DNA of 64,000 nucleotides from Pseudomonadota bacterium (lineage in GTDB: Bacteria; Pseudomonadota; Gammaproteobacteria; Xanthomonadales; Xanthomonadaceae): contig JAEWGI010000045.1 of assembly GCA_023388355.1 (NCBI GenBank), positions 31,444 to 95,443 of the forward strand, given 5' to 3'. A model generated the notes under the pieces. That model made no database searches. It worked only from the letters and a program-made list of their open reading frames with translations, and was not told where the DNA came from. This document shows positions 46,377 to 55,020 of the stretch, piece by piece. Positions within the stretch are counted from its first letter, which is position 1; the number at the start of each line of letters is the position of its first letter. The position numbers were made by a program, and so were the translations under genes.

Positions 46377-48398
46377 TCAGACGCTTTTGCGGAACCGGCC
46401 CGACAATTCGCCAAAACCCTCGATCAGGGCCTCGGTTCCATCGAGCGAAACCAGCCTGGCACTGACATCCTTCAGCCATGCCAGGTTGGCCTCAGAGGGC
46501 TCCTCGCCCAGGGCCAGTTCGGCATCCTTCTTTTCCCTAAGTAGGGCGTGTGTTTTCTGATGCAAGACAACCAGTTGCTGCCAGGTCGCAAGAACGTCCT
46601 CGCGCGCCGCGCCGGGCCTCGCCGCCCACACCGCCGAGGTCGTGATCGCCCGCTCAACCCGTTGTAAAATATCACTTAATCCGCGTACCTCGAGATCGGC
46701 CCGCATCTTCTCGGCCTGTTCTTCGACGTCGGGGGAATGGTGATGATCGTTGGCGAAGGCGGCGATAATGCCGGCCCGGAGCTTGTTGGCCTCGGGGTGT
46801 GCGAGCTCGAGCGCCGCCACCTCCTCCAGGTGGTCGTCCAGCAGCCAGGGATGGTTAATCAGGGATTGCAAAATCAGCGCCTCGCGGCGGGACATGGCGC
46901 TGCGCTGGCCGCGCATGATCGGGCTGTTCGCGAGCTGGGGGCTGGCCGCCTGGTAGGGGCCCGGGGCGATCCCGGAACTTGTTCCCGCCCCCTGCCCGCG
47001 GCCGCCCCGGGGGGCGAATCGGCCGGCCTGGCCCTGGTTGAAGCCGCCCCGGGGCGCAAAACGGCGGGGTGATTCGCGGCCTCCGGCGCTACCAAAACTG
47101 CCCCTGCCGTAACCGCCACGGCCGCCGTCAGGCGCAAAGGTGCGCTGCAGCCGCTCGGCCAGATCCTGGCGATAGTAGCGCCGCACGACCTCGTCGCGGA
47201 TGCCGTTACTGAGTTCGTTGATGCGCGCTTCCAGCGCCGCGCGGCGTTCCGGCGTGGCGAAGCTGCCGCCCTCGATCTCGCGCGACCAGATCATGTCGGC
47301 GAGCGGACGTGCGGCTCCGATCACTTCCTCGATCGCGCCGCGCCCGCCCGAGCGCGCGAGATCGTCAGGGTCCTGCCCTTCCGGCAGCAATGCAAAGCGC
47401 AGGCTCTTGCCCGGCAGCAGGTTGGGCAGCGCCAGATCGGCAGCGCGATAGGCGGCCTTCTGTCCGGCGCGATCGCCGTCAAAACAAAGGATCGGCTCGT
47501 CCGCCATCTTCCACAGCAGCGCCAGCTGGTTTTCGGTCAACGCCGTGCCGAGCGGCGCAACGGCGCCGCCGAAGCCCGAAGTGACCATGGCGATGACGTC
47601 GACATAGCCTTCGACCACGATCAGCGGCGAGCCGTTATGTGTCGCCTGACGCGCGGTGGCGATGTTGTAGAGATTGTCGCCCTTGTGAAACAGCGGCGTC
47701 TCCGGCGAGTTGAGATATTTTGCCGGGACGTCCTTTTCCAGCGCACGGCCGCCGAATGCGATCACGCGGCCTCTCGCGTCAGTGATCGGAAACATCACGC
47801 GATCGCGGAAGCGATCGTAGGGCACTGGAATGTCGTCGCCTGCCACCAGCAAGCCCGCCTCCACCATGTCTTCGGTGGAGATGCCGTGCGAGCCGAGATG
47901 CTCCTTCAGCGCAAAGCGCTCGCCCAAAGCGTATCCCAGCCGAAACTGCAACTGCGTCGCCGGCGTAATCGCGCGGTCGCCGAGATAGCCGCGCGCTTTC
48001 GCACCATGGCGCGAGGCCAGCGTGTCGGCGAAGAACTTTGCGGCGAGATCCATCACGTCGTAGAGCGTCTTGCGGCGCTGCTCGTGACGCGCGGCATCCG
48101 GCGTCGCCGCCGGCACCGCGATGCCCGCCATGGAAGCGAGGCGCTCGACGGCTTCCGGAAACGAAACGCCCTCAGTTTCCATGACGAAGTCGAAGATGTT
48201 GCCGTTCTTGCCCGACGAGAAGTCGAACCACGCCTGCTTCTCATCGTTGACGAAGAAGGACGGCGTCTTCTCCTGCTGGAACGGCGACAGCCCCTTGTAC
48301 TCGCGCCCCGCCTTCTTCAGCTTCACGCGGCGGCCGACGACTTCCGAAGCCGGAAGCCGGGCGCGCAGTTCTTCGAGAAATTGGGGCGTGAAGCGCAT
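46377..48398 (-). CDS. dnaG: DNA primase DnaG lacking zinc ligands
   Basis: The product has 673 residues. An N-terminal CHC2-type domain is followed by the TOPRIM core (VVEGYVDVIAMVTSGF, LCFDGDRAGQKAAYRAADLALP) and a C-terminal helicase-binding region after a Gly/Arg-rich linker (about 420-480). The four zinc ligands of the classical primase are replaced: SPFQQEKTPSF (Ser38, Gln41) instead of CPFH, and WFDFSSG (Asp59, Ser62) instead of xCxxC. This loss is, as far as I know, common in rhizobial primases. The place upstream of rpoD is the usual macromolecular-synthesis order. Confidence 0.93.
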   Translation of the reverse strand: MRFTPQFLEELRARLPASEVVGRRVKLKKAGREYKGLSPFQQEKTPSFFVNDEKQAWFDFSSGKNGNIFDFVMETEGVSFPEAVERLASMAGIAVPAATPDAARHEQRRKTLYDVMDLAAKFFADTLASRHGAKARGYLGDRAITPATQLQFRLGYALGERFALKEHLGSHGISTEDMVEAGLLVAGDDIPVPYDRFRDRVMFPITDARGRVIAFGGRALEKDVPAKYLNSPETPLFHKGDNLYNIATARQATHNGSPLIVVEGYVDVIAMVTSGFGGAVAPLGTALTENQLALLWKMADEPILCFDGDRAGQKAAYRAADLALPNLLPGKSLRFALLPEGQDPDDLARSGGRGAIEEVIGAARPLADMIWSREIEGGSFATPERRAALEARINELSNGIRDEVVRRYYRQDLAERLQRTFAPDGGRGGYGRGSFGSAGGRESPRRFAPRGGFNQGQAGRFAPRGGRGQGAGTSSGIAPGPYQAASPQLANSPIMRGQRSAMSRREALILQSLINHPWLLDDHLEEVAALELAHPEANKLRAGIIAAFANDHHHSPDVEEQAEKMRADLEVRGLSDILQRVERAITTSAVWAARPGAAREDVLATWQQLVVLHQKTHALLREKKDAELALGEEPSEANLAWLKDVSARLVSLDGTEALIEGFGELSGRFRKSV

Positions 48399-48500
48399 AT
48401 GACAAGTTTGTGCCGTGTCGATACCAACCGATTAGGCATATAGGGGTGAGTCGGGGAAATACGAAGATTGTCGACCTTCTCGCCGCTATTCACAGCCCCA

Positions 48501-48578
48501 CCGTCATTCCGGGGCGATGCGCAGCATCGAACCCGGAATCTCGAGATTCCGGGTTCGCTTCGCGCCCCGGAATGACGG
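48501..48578. repeat. Rhizobial-type palindromic intergenic repeat, copy 1
   Basis: The outer arms CCGTCATTCC and GGAATGACGG enclose a perfect 28-base palindrome (48529-48556, arms GAACCCGGAATCTC and its complement). A second copy of the same element is at 49652-49728. Such elements are abundant in Bradyrhizobium and relatives. Confidence 0.85.
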
Positions 48579-48623
48579 CGGAGAGAGCTTGAACCGCGCC
48601 CGGTTCCGCGCTTCCATGCGACC

Positions 48624-49190
48624 ATGTTTACGGTTTTCCGGGGCGGACAGAGCGGGGCTTGGCGGGTAACGCGGGTGGCGGCGGCGAAGGGCGCGGGGAT
48701 GGCGCGGACGCCTGCGCTGTCGATCGTGCATTCGTCGGCGATCGCGCTGCCGATCCTGCCCGCGCTCACCTCGTGGCGGGTGGCCGGTGTCGCCAGCCAC
48801 CTCCGCTACACCGAGCGCGCCGAGAAGGCGAAGCTCGCCGCGGCGCAGGCCCCGCTCGGCCGGCCCGAGGCGACCTGCGCCGCGCTGATCCCGATCAGGA
48901 AATCCGCGGCGTGGTGGGAGCTGACGCAGGAAGAACGGCGGCAGATTTTCGAGGACAAGTCGCACCACATCGAAAACAGCCTGAAATACCTGCCGGCGAT
49001 CGCCCGCCAGCTCTATCACTGCCGCGACCTCGGCGAGCCCTTCGATTTCCTGACCTGGTTCGAATTCGAGCCCGCGCATGCGGGCGCCTTCGAGGAATTG
49101 GTCGCGACGCTGCGGGCGACCGAGGAGTGGAAATATGTCGACCGCGAGGTGGACATCAGGGTGGAGCGCGAACGGCTGGACGCGGGGTAG
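48624..49190 (+). CDS. Chlorite dismutase-family protein
   Basis: The product has 188 residues. The C-terminal half fits the chlorite dismutase/HemQ-related heme protein family: ALIPIRKSAAWWELTQEERRQIFEDKSHHIENSLKYLPAIARQLYHCRDLGEPFDFLTWFEF, then ATEEWKYVDREVDIR. The first His of HH is a plausible heme ligand. This shorter type is not necessarily able to dismutate chlorite, and the physiological role of these proteins is poorly known. It is flanked by palindromic repeats. Confidence 0.85.
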   Translation: MFTVFRGGQSGAWRVTRVAAAKGAGMARTPALSIVHSSAIALPILPALTSWRVAGVASHLRYTERAEKAKLAAAQAPLGRPEATCAALIPIRKSAAWWELTQEERRQIFEDKSHHIENSLKYLPAIARQLYHCRDLGEPFDFLTWFEFEPAHAGAFEELVATLRATEEWKYVDREVDIRVERERLDAG

Positions 49191-49198
49191 TTAACTCT

Positions 49199-49229
49199 CG
49201 TCATGGCCGGGCCAAGCCCGGCCATGACG
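49199..49229. repeat. Inverted repeat after the chlorite dismutase-like gene
   Basis: Perfect 14-base arms (CGTCATGGCCGGGC and its complement) with a three-base loop lie between two converging genes, and could terminate both. The type is common between rhizobial genes. Confidence 0.75.
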
Positions 49230-49239
49230 GCGAGACAAG

Positions 49240-49638
49240 CTAATTCTGCAGGAACTTCCCCGAGACGATCAGCGGCAGGCCGGTGACGGGCCAGTTGTAG
49301 ACATAGGTCCACGCCTCGCTCGCGGTGCCGTCCTCATGCGTCACCTCCAGCATGCGGCGGATATATTCGGTCGGCTCCGGAAAGCCTTCGCCGCAGGCCT
49401 CATACATGTCGAGTTCGCGGAGCAGCGCATCGCGGTCGCGCAGGCGGTACAACTCGCCGAACACGATGTCGGCGGGTTCGCCCGACAGCACCAGCCCCGG
49501 ATAATGCTTGATGAGATGGAGGCGGCCGCGGCAGGTGGCGGCTCCAAGAAAGTCAGCGCTGCGCGACAGCAGTTGCGCCATCGGATGGTCGAAGCCGCGC
49601 ATCAGCGTGCCGTAGACGAACAGTCGATCTGAAATCAT
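49240..49638 (-). CDS. Gamma-glutamylcyclotransferase-family protein
   Basis: The product has 132 residues, the usual size of the AIG2/GGCT-like fold. The substrate-loop motif LFVYGTLMRG is at residues 6-15, and an acidic pair lies around LRELDMYEACGEG. Such proteins release pyroglutamate from gamma-glutamyl amines or peptides; the true substrate cannot be told here. It is a single-gene unit between repeats. Confidence 0.85.
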   Translation of the reverse strand: MISDRLFVYGTLMRGFDHPMAQLLSRSADFLGAATCRGRLHLIKHYPGLVLSGEPADIVFGELYRLRDRDALLRELDMYEACGEGFPEPTEYIRRMLEVTHEDGTASEAWTYVYNWPVTGLPLIVSGKFLQN

Positions 49639-49651
49639 GTGAGGTTACATA

Positions 49652-49728
49652 CCGTCATTCCGGGGCGATGCGAAGCATCGAACTACCGAGATTCTGGGTT
49701 CGCGCTGATGCGCGCCCCGGAATGACGG
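49652..49728. repeat. Rhizobial-type palindromic intergenic repeat, copy 2
   Basis: It has the same outer arms as the copy at 48501-48578 (CCGTCATTCC...GGAATGACGG) and related inner arms, here imperfect. Two copies within 1.2 kb show that it is a dispersed element. Confidence 0.85.
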
Positions 49729-49743
49729 CCGGAGCAGGCGGGA

Positions 49744-50556
49744 TCAAGCCGGCACGACCTCATCGCTGATGACGAGAAACTTTACCAGATCCATTCGGCC
49801 GAAACTCGTGGTCAGTGCAACGTCGGCGGCGTCGCGGCCGGTGCCCATCAGGATGCGGCCGATGCGGGGTACGTTGTGGCGCGCGTCGAACGTGTACCAC
49901 TGGCCGGAGAGATAGACCTGAAACCAGCCGGAGAAATCCATCGGCGCGGGATCGCGGGGCACGCCGATATCGCCGAGATACCCGGTGCAGTAGCGTGCCG
50001 GGATGTTCATGCAGCGGCAGAAGGTCAGCGCCAGATGCGCAAAGTCGCGACAGACGCCGGCGCGCTGCTCGTAGACGTCATGCGCCGACTTCATGTGGTG
50101 CGCGTGCTGGTAGCCGAAGGTGACGTGGTTGTGCACGAAATCGACGATGGCCTGCACCCGCGCCCAGCCGGCCGGCGTGTTGCCGAACAGAGACCATGCG
50201 ACGTCGGTGAGCTTGTCGGTCTCGCAATAGCGGCTCGGCATCAGGTATTGCAAAACCTCATCCGGCAATTGATCGATCGGCAATTGCTGCGCGGTCGGCA
50301 TCACCACATCGGGCAGGCCGGAATCGCGCACCAGCGCATCGCCGCGCAACGTCACGCCGCCGGCGGGCGCCACCAGGCGACCGCAGACGTTGCCAAAGCT
50401 GTCGCGATAGAAGCCGATCGGCACGTCAGGCTCGGCGACGATGCGCTCGGTGCCGACGATGTCGGAAAAGCGCGACGGGTGGATGCTGAGCATGATCACC
50501 ATCGGTGTCGGCTGCACCGCCGCATACGCCAACTCGAAGCCGACTTTGATCTCCAT
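49744..50556 (-). CDS. Transglutaminase-like protein
   Basis: The product has 270 residues. The transglutaminase/protease-like core has the Cys nucleophile at 169 (QRAGVCRDFAHLALTFCRCM) and an Asp in WYTFDARHNVPRIGR. A beta-rich N-terminal domain comes before. There is no signal peptide. It starts two bases after the next transglutaminase gene ends, so the two are co-transcribed. In the family the substrate is usually unknown; peptide cleavage or cross-linking are the possibilities. Confidence 0.85.
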   Translation of the reverse strand: MEIKVGFELAYAAVQPTPMVIMLSIHPSRFSDIVGTERIVAEPDVPIGFYRDSFGNVCGRLVAPAGGVTLRGDALVRDSGLPDVVMPTAQQLPIDQLPDEVLQYLMPSRYCETDKLTDVAWSLFGNTPAGWARVQAIVDFVHNHVTFGYQHAHHMKSAHDVYEQRAGVCRDFAHLALTFCRCMNIPARYCTGYLGDIGVPRDPAPMDFSGWFQVYLSGQWYTFDARHNVPRIGRILMGTGRDAADVALTTSFGRMDLVKFLVISDEVVPA

Positions 50557-50558
50557 GA

Positions 50559-51470
50559 TCAGACCTTTTCCGTGGCTTGCGTTTCGTGCGGCCCCTCGCC
50601 GACCGAAACGACGTTGATGTGAACCTCCATGCCGGCATAGGCGTCGGGGGAGCCGAGATAAGTGCCGTGCAGCGGAATCGCCTGGCGCGGATCGCGCGCC
50701 ACCGCCACCCGGATGAGGTCGCGGGTGCCGACGATGCCGTTGGTCGGATCAAATTCGATCCAGCCCGCGCTCGGCAGATAGACCTGCACCCACGCATGGG
50801 TCGAGCCGCCGCCGACATAGCCATGTGCCCTGTCGCCGGGAATGAAGAGATAGCCGGACACGAAGCGCGCGGCGATGCCGAGCCGGCGCAGCGCCTCGAT
50901 CATGAACAGCGCGAAATCGCGGCAGGTGCCGGAGCCGGTCTGCAGCGTGTCGAGCGGATGCTGGGTGCCCTGCTCGTGCCGCTTGCGATACCTGAAGGCC
51001 TCGCGGATGCCATGCGTCATGCCACTCAGGATGTTGAACGTCGGCGTCGGCCCCTCCACGTCGAGAAATGTTCTCGCCCAGGCCGACATCTCGCCATTGG
51101 GATCGCCATATTGCGGCGTGACGAACTGCAGCAGGTCGGGAAACTCCTCGTCGTCGTAGAGGAAGGGATAGAAATAGGCGGGATCATCAGCGGTCAGCGC
51201 GAACTCGTCCTCCGGATTGTGCTCGACGGTCACCGACGAGGTGAACGACAATTTCTCGGAGCGTTCGTCGAAGGTGGCGATCGCGACGCTGTTGCCGAAG
51301 ATGTCGTGGATCCAGCGCAGCCGCATCGGCTGCGGCTCGATCTCGAGATCGCCGGACAGCACCCGCAGATCATGGCCGTCGCGCGGACGCAGCATGATGC
51401 GATGTTCGCCGAACGCGACGGGACGCGTGTAGCGATAAATGGTCTTGTGATTGATTGTCAGGAGCGGCAT
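50559..51470 (-). CDS. Transglutaminase-like protein with N-terminal beta domain
   Basis: The product has 303 residues. The ATG at 51470 is chosen; a TTG six bases earlier is possible. The N-terminal domain (residues 1-90, KTIYRYTRPVAFGEHRIMLRPRDG) is the conserved bacterial transglutaminase N-region. The catalytic core has Cys183 (TGSGTCRDFALFMIEALR), His in STHAWVQVYLPSAGW and Asp in IEFDPTNG, so the triad is complete. It forms a tight pair with the following gene and is divergent from the amidohydrolase gene. Confidence 0.9.
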   Translation of the reverse strand: MPLLTINHKTIYRYTRPVAFGEHRIMLRPRDGHDLRVLSGDLEIEPQPMRLRWIHDIFGNSVAIATFDERSEKLSFTSSVTVEHNPEDEFALTADDPAYFYPFLYDDEEFPDLLQFVTPQYGDPNGEMSAWARTFLDVEGPTPTFNILSGMTHGIREAFRYRKRHEQGTQHPLDTLQTGSGTCRDFALFMIEALRRLGIAARFVSGYLFIPGDRAHGYVGGGSTHAWVQVYLPSAGWIEFDPTNGIVGTRDLIRVAVARDPRQAIPLHGTYLGSPDAYAGMEVHINVVSVGEGPHETQATEKV

Positions 51471-51572
51471 CGTCAAATATTCATCGATTCTGATGGCGTT
51501 AATCTAGACCCAAACCTGCCCAATTCCAGATCGATATGCCGCTTCGATAGGCAGCGATTTGAGGAGAATGCT

Positions 51573-52373
51573 TTGAATTATGCCGGCGACACAGCACTAC
51601 TCCTCAGCGCGGAAGAGGTTCCACCGGTGCAGGAATTTAACGCGGCCGGCCGCTCGCCGTTTCTGCTGACTGGCGATCATTACGGAAGGCTGATCCCGCG
51701 CGCGCTCGGCGATCTCGGCGTGCCCGAAAGCGAACTGACGCGCCACATCGCATGGGACATCGGCATAGCCGGCGTCGCGGAGCAACTCGCCAAACATCTC
51801 GATGCCCATCTGATCGTGCAGCGCTACTCGCGGCTGGTGATCGACTGCAACCGACCGCCGCATGTTGCAAGTTCGATCCCGCGCATCAGCGAAGCCACGA
51901 CGATCCCCGGCAACGAGGGCCTCTCGCGCGAGGCCGCCGCGATGCGGCGCGCACAGATCTTCGATCCCTATCACCGCCGCATCGGCGAGATCATCGATCA
52001 ACGCAAACGTGCCGGCCGGCCGACGGTGCTGGTGTCGCTGCACAGCTTTACACCCGTCTACGCCGGCATCGCGCGCCCCTGGCACATCGGCACGCTCTAT
52101 CACCGCGACACGCACCTGCCGCCGCTGCTGCTGAAGCTGTTGCGCGCCGAGGGCGACCTCGTCGTCGGCGACAACGAGCCCTATGCAGTCAGCGACGAGA
52201 CCGACTACACCATCCCCGTGCACGCCGAGGCGCGCGGCCTGATGAACACCGGCATCGAAATTCGTCAGGACCTGATCTCGGATCCCGCGGGCGAGACGGC
52301 GTGGGCCGATCGGCTGGCGCGCACTTTCGCCGAGATCGAAACCATGCTGCACGCGCAATTGTCATCCGGGTAG
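51573..52373 (+). CDS. N-formylglutamate amidohydrolase-like protein
   Basis: The product has 266 residues. A TTG start is chosen since GAGGAG stands seven bases before it and no in-frame ATG lies close by. The family signature includes GDHYGRLIPRALGDLG, HIAWDIGIAG, YSRLVIDCNRPP, SLHSFTPVY and RDTHLPPLLLKLL, with metal-binding Asp, His and Glu in place. N-formylglutamate amidohydrolase serves histidine breakdown, but this group in rhizobia is not next to hut genes and the substrate may differ. It is divergent from the transglutaminase pair. Confidence 0.85.
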   Translation: MNYAGDTALLLSAEEVPPVQEFNAAGRSPFLLTGDHYGRLIPRALGDLGVPESELTRHIAWDIGIAGVAEQLAKHLDAHLIVQRYSRLVIDCNRPPHVASSIPRISEATTIPGNEGLSREAAAMRRAQIFDPYHRRIGEIIDQRKRAGRPTVLVSLHSFTPVYAGIARPWHIGTLYHRDTHLPPLLLKLLRAEGDLVVGDNEPYAVSDETDYTIPVHAEARGLMNTGIEIRQDLISDPAGETAWADRLARTFAEIETMLHAQLSSG

Positions 52374-52402
52374 CCTTGCCCGCCGCAAAATATTCTCCGC
52401 GA

Positions 52403-52454
52403 CTAGAGCCTCTTCCGTTCCGATTGAATCGGAACGGGCTCTAGATTTTTGTTT
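52403..52454 (+). terminator. Palindrome with T-tract after the amidohydrolase gene
   Basis: The arms CTAGAGCC...GTTCCGATT and ATCGGAAC...GGGCTCTAG are followed by ATTTTTGTTTT. It would form a stable hairpin plus U-tract on the rightward strand. The same core is a widespread rhizobial palindrome. Confidence 0.75.
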
Positions 52455-52490
52455 TGACGCGAACCGGTGTCCACTTCGCTTGAAGTCGCT

Positions 52491-53108
52491 TTAGCGCGCC
52501 CGCGTCAGCGCCAGCCAGATGCCGCCGCCGATCATGAAGCCGCCGGAGATGCGCGACAGCAGCCGGGCGCGCTGCTTGGAAAAGAACAGTCGGGCCCGGC
52601 CGGCCAGCAGCGCGTAGATCGAATCGGTAACGGCGCCGGTGACCATGAAGGTGAAGCCGAGCAGCGCCACCTGCGTGAAGTGATCCTTGCTCAGGTCCAT
52701 GAACTGCGGAATGAACGCACCGAAGAACACCAGCACCTTCGGGTTCGACAGCAGCACCAGAAACCCCTGCAGGAAGAATCCGCCGCGCGGCGGTGGCGGC
52801 GGCTCGTCGGTTTCGACGCCTTCGACCGGCGAGCGAATGAGCTTGATGCCGAGCCAGACCAGATAGGCCGCACCGGCAAACCGCACCCAGTCGAACCAGT
52901 AACCCATGGTCGCCATCAGCGTCGTCAATCCGACCGCGACGATGCCGATCACGATCGTGAGCCCCGCCTGCACGCCTGCGATATTGGTCAGCGCGGCGCG
53001 GGTGCCGTAGCGCAGGCCGTTGGCGATCACCAGCGTGACCACCGGGCCCGGGATCAACGCCAGCGCGATGCACGCCACGACGAAGGCGAGATAGGCTTGA
53101 AGCGACAT
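52491..53108 (-). CDS. LysE/RhtB-family amino acid exporter
   Basis: The product has 205 residues with about six membrane helices. The family signature is near the N-terminus (ALALIPGPVVTLVIANGLRYGTRAALTNIAGVQAG), with LVLLSNPKVLVFFGAFIPQF in the middle. Members export basic or neutral amino acids such as lysine or homoserine; the substrate cannot be told from sequence. It appears to be a single-gene unit. Confidence 0.9.
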   Translation of the reverse strand: MSLQAYLAFVVACIALALIPGPVVTLVIANGLRYGTRAALTNIAGVQAGLTIVIGIVAVGLTTLMATMGYWFDWVRFAGAAYLVWLGIKLIRSPVEGVETDEPPPPPRGGFFLQGFLVLLSNPKVLVFFGAFIPQFMDLSKDHFTQVALLGFTFMVTGAVTDSIYALLAGRARLFFSKQRARLLSRISGGFMIGGGIWLALTRAR

Positions 53109-53229
53109 GGGGAGGTTCTCTCGGGGGTGCTCGGCGGGAGGGCGACACGGTCATTATGCATCATGGTGCCGCGAAATGGAACTTACCTGTCGGCGGACCG
53201 TTGAGTAACCGTTCAGTTGGAGCATTGCG

Positions 53230-53577
53230 ATGTCCCGAACGGAGTGGTCGCCGGGCACGGTGCCTTACGGCGCGGATGAAACGGTCTATCTGGTGGTCGA
53301 TCGCTTTGGCAGCGGCAGCGTCTACCGCGAGGCCGAGATCGAGCGGACCGATCTCGAGGCCGTCATCGACGATTTCCTGACGGGACAATTCAACGATCCC
53401 GTTCGCGTCGTGGCCTTCAACACGCTGGAGCACTGGGCCAATGACGTCTCCCGCGATGTCGCAATGGTGATCGAAGATCGCTGCGACATCGCAGGCGAAC
53501 CGGTGCCCGAGCATGTCCGGGATTTTGTCGAGAGCAACGTCCCCACGTCACGGCAGTTCGCACTGCGGCGCGCTTGA
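53230..53577 (+). CDS. Conserved hypothetical protein
   Basis: The product has 115 residues with a normal start at 53230. It is an acidic alpha/beta sequence with ETVYLVVDRFGSGSVYREAEIERTDLEAVIDDFLTGQF and HWANDVSRDVAMVIEDRCD. There is no signal, membrane segment or known motif. Codon use matches the right-hand neighbours. The following 277 bases to 53854 have no convincing gene. Confidence 0.7.
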   Translation: MSRTEWSPGTVPYGADETVYLVVDRFGSGSVYREAEIERTDLEAVIDDFLTGQFNDPVRVVAFNTLEHWANDVSRDVAMVIEDRCDIAGEPVPEHVRDFVESNVPTSRQFALRRA

Positions 53578-53854
53578 AACCACGGCGATCGCTCACGCCT
53601 CGCGCCGCGGCCAACGCTTACTGCAAGCGCGTTGTCTTGAAAGGAGTAGCGGACGGTGTTGGCGGACCCAGCGTCGCCCATACCACCAATCCAAGCACAA
53701 TCGATACCGCTGCCAATCGAAAAGAAAATCCGCTCATGTCACGGCTCAAAATTGATTTCGTTCTAATTAAAAAAGGTATCCCCGGAATGCGCCGGGTTTA
53801 TGAACAGCGCCTCAGCGCCGCCGCCATTTGAAAGCACCGCCGCCATTTGAACAT

Positions 53855-54037
53855 TCAACGCTCGGTCCGCATGTAAGGGTCCATCTCGGAGGCGCGCTTC
53901 AATGCCGGATCATCGGCAAGGATGCGCACCGCTTCGGTCCTCACAGGCTTCACATGATGCGGACTGCCCCAAAACGTCCACACCCCGACACCGACCGCGA
54001 GCATTCCGGCGCAAATCACAATGGCATCTTTCGTCAT
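53855..54037 (-). CDS. Small membrane-anchored hypothetical protein
   Basis: The product has 60 residues, with GGAGG upstream of the ATG. One membrane helix lies at about residues 4-24 (AIVICAGMLAVGVGVWTFW), followed by a polar tail with RILADDPALKRASEMD. No family is recognised. Confidence 0.6.
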   Translation of the reverse strand: MTKDAIVICAGMLAVGVGVWTFWGSPHHVKPVRTEAVRILADDPALKRASEMDPYMRTER

Positions 54038-54375
54038 TGCTGGCCTCCGTACCCGCCTGCAATGCAGAAACAATGCCAAAGTTGCATGCGTTCGGGCAGG
54101 CCAAGTGAGCGGTCGCGCGTTCAAGTTTGGGTTACCGGTCAGGCCTTCCCGGACATGGTAAAGCTGGTTCCGCAGGCGCACTTTTCAGTTCCACCGAATG
54201 AACGACAGTTCCAGCCCGAATTGGCCTGATACCGGAGCCCGGCGATCTGAATTCCGGCAGCTTCGTTGTCCGACCTGAGCGTCGGCGCGATCAACGCTGG
54301 TCACGTCGCTGTTGAACCGCCGCCGAACTTCCCGTGACCCACATCAGGTGGGCTTTGGGGACCGAGGAGGTTCTG
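54038..54375. other. 338-base gap without a convincing gene
   Basis: It separates two small genes. A rightward frame crosses part of it, but it has no good start and no recognisable sequence. No repeat or RNA gene was seen. Confidence 0.5.
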
Positions 54376-54606
54376 ATGACGAAGCATCGAACGATTACCG
54401 GTTTCGTGGCGGTCGCCCTGCTCGCCGTTGCTGCTGCCGCCACCATGAAGTCGCACACGCCCTGGACCAGGGGAATCGTCGTCGCCTCCGATACCACGTC
54501 GTCGCAAGACGTCGCGGCCGACGCGAGCGCATCGCCGGCGGCGGACTTCAATGACCGTTGGTCAGCGTTGTCGGCTTTATCCCCTTCCGAGCAGCCATCG
54601 CGTTAG
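54376..54606 (+). CDS. Small exported hypothetical protein
   Basis: The product has 76 residues, with GAGGAGG five bases before the ATG. The N-terminus has a signal-like hydrophobic stretch (ITGFVAVALLAVAAAA), followed by an Ala/Ser/Asp-rich tail. It converges on a small leftward frame. No family is recognised. Confidence 0.6.
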   Translation: MTKHRTITGFVAVALLAVAAAATMKSHTPWTRGIVVASDTTSSQDVAADASASPAADFNDRWSALSALSPSEQPSR

Positions 54607-54746
54607 CGACACGACAGCCCCGCCTCGATCTCGGTCCAGAAGCCGCAATGCGTGGCTGATCTTGCATGCGCGCCGTGATGGGTCGTGTGCAACAGCATGA
54701 TCGTGATGGCTGCCAGCGCGGCAGCAGCAATAGCGGTGCGCAGCAT
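54603..54746 (-). CDS. Possible very small exported or membrane protein
   Basis: The product has 47 residues, starting MLRTAIAAAALAAITIMLL, with a later pair of Cys residues. The start signal is weak; a Met at 54794 could extend it by 16 residues. It may be real, given the good hydrophobic segment, but evidence is thin. Confidence 0.35.
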   Translation of the reverse strand: MLRTAIAAAALAAITIMLLHTTHHGAHARSATHCGFWTEIEAGLSCR

Positions 54747-54985
54747 TGGATCGTAGTTCCCGGCAAGTTTCGTCGTCGGCGACGAGGTCGCCATAGACGA
54801 GGAAGCCCCCGGAGATCAACTCCGGGGGCTTCCTGGACCGCCGAACCTGGGTACATCCGCCAGTCGAACGACGTCACTGCAGCCATCTCGCCGCCCGATC
54901 ATGTGCGGGATGTGGCGGCGGTAAGTCATTGGCGTGATCTTATTCCGGCTGAATGCGACGGGCCCAAAGCGGGAAACGGCTTCAC

Positions 54986-55015
54986 TTGACATGCAACCTT
55001 TTGGTTGCTTATTAA
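54986..55015 (+). promoter_or_regulatory. Promoter with ArsR operator in the spacer
   Basis: TTGACA (54986-54991) and TATTAA (55010-55015) are 18 bases apart. Between them lies a perfect inverted repeat, GCAACC-TTTT-GGTTGC (54993-55008), a typical site for an ArsR-type repressor. The start codon of the regulator comes five bases after the -10, so the transcript may have almost no leader. Confidence 0.8.
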
Positions 55016-55020
55016 TAGCC

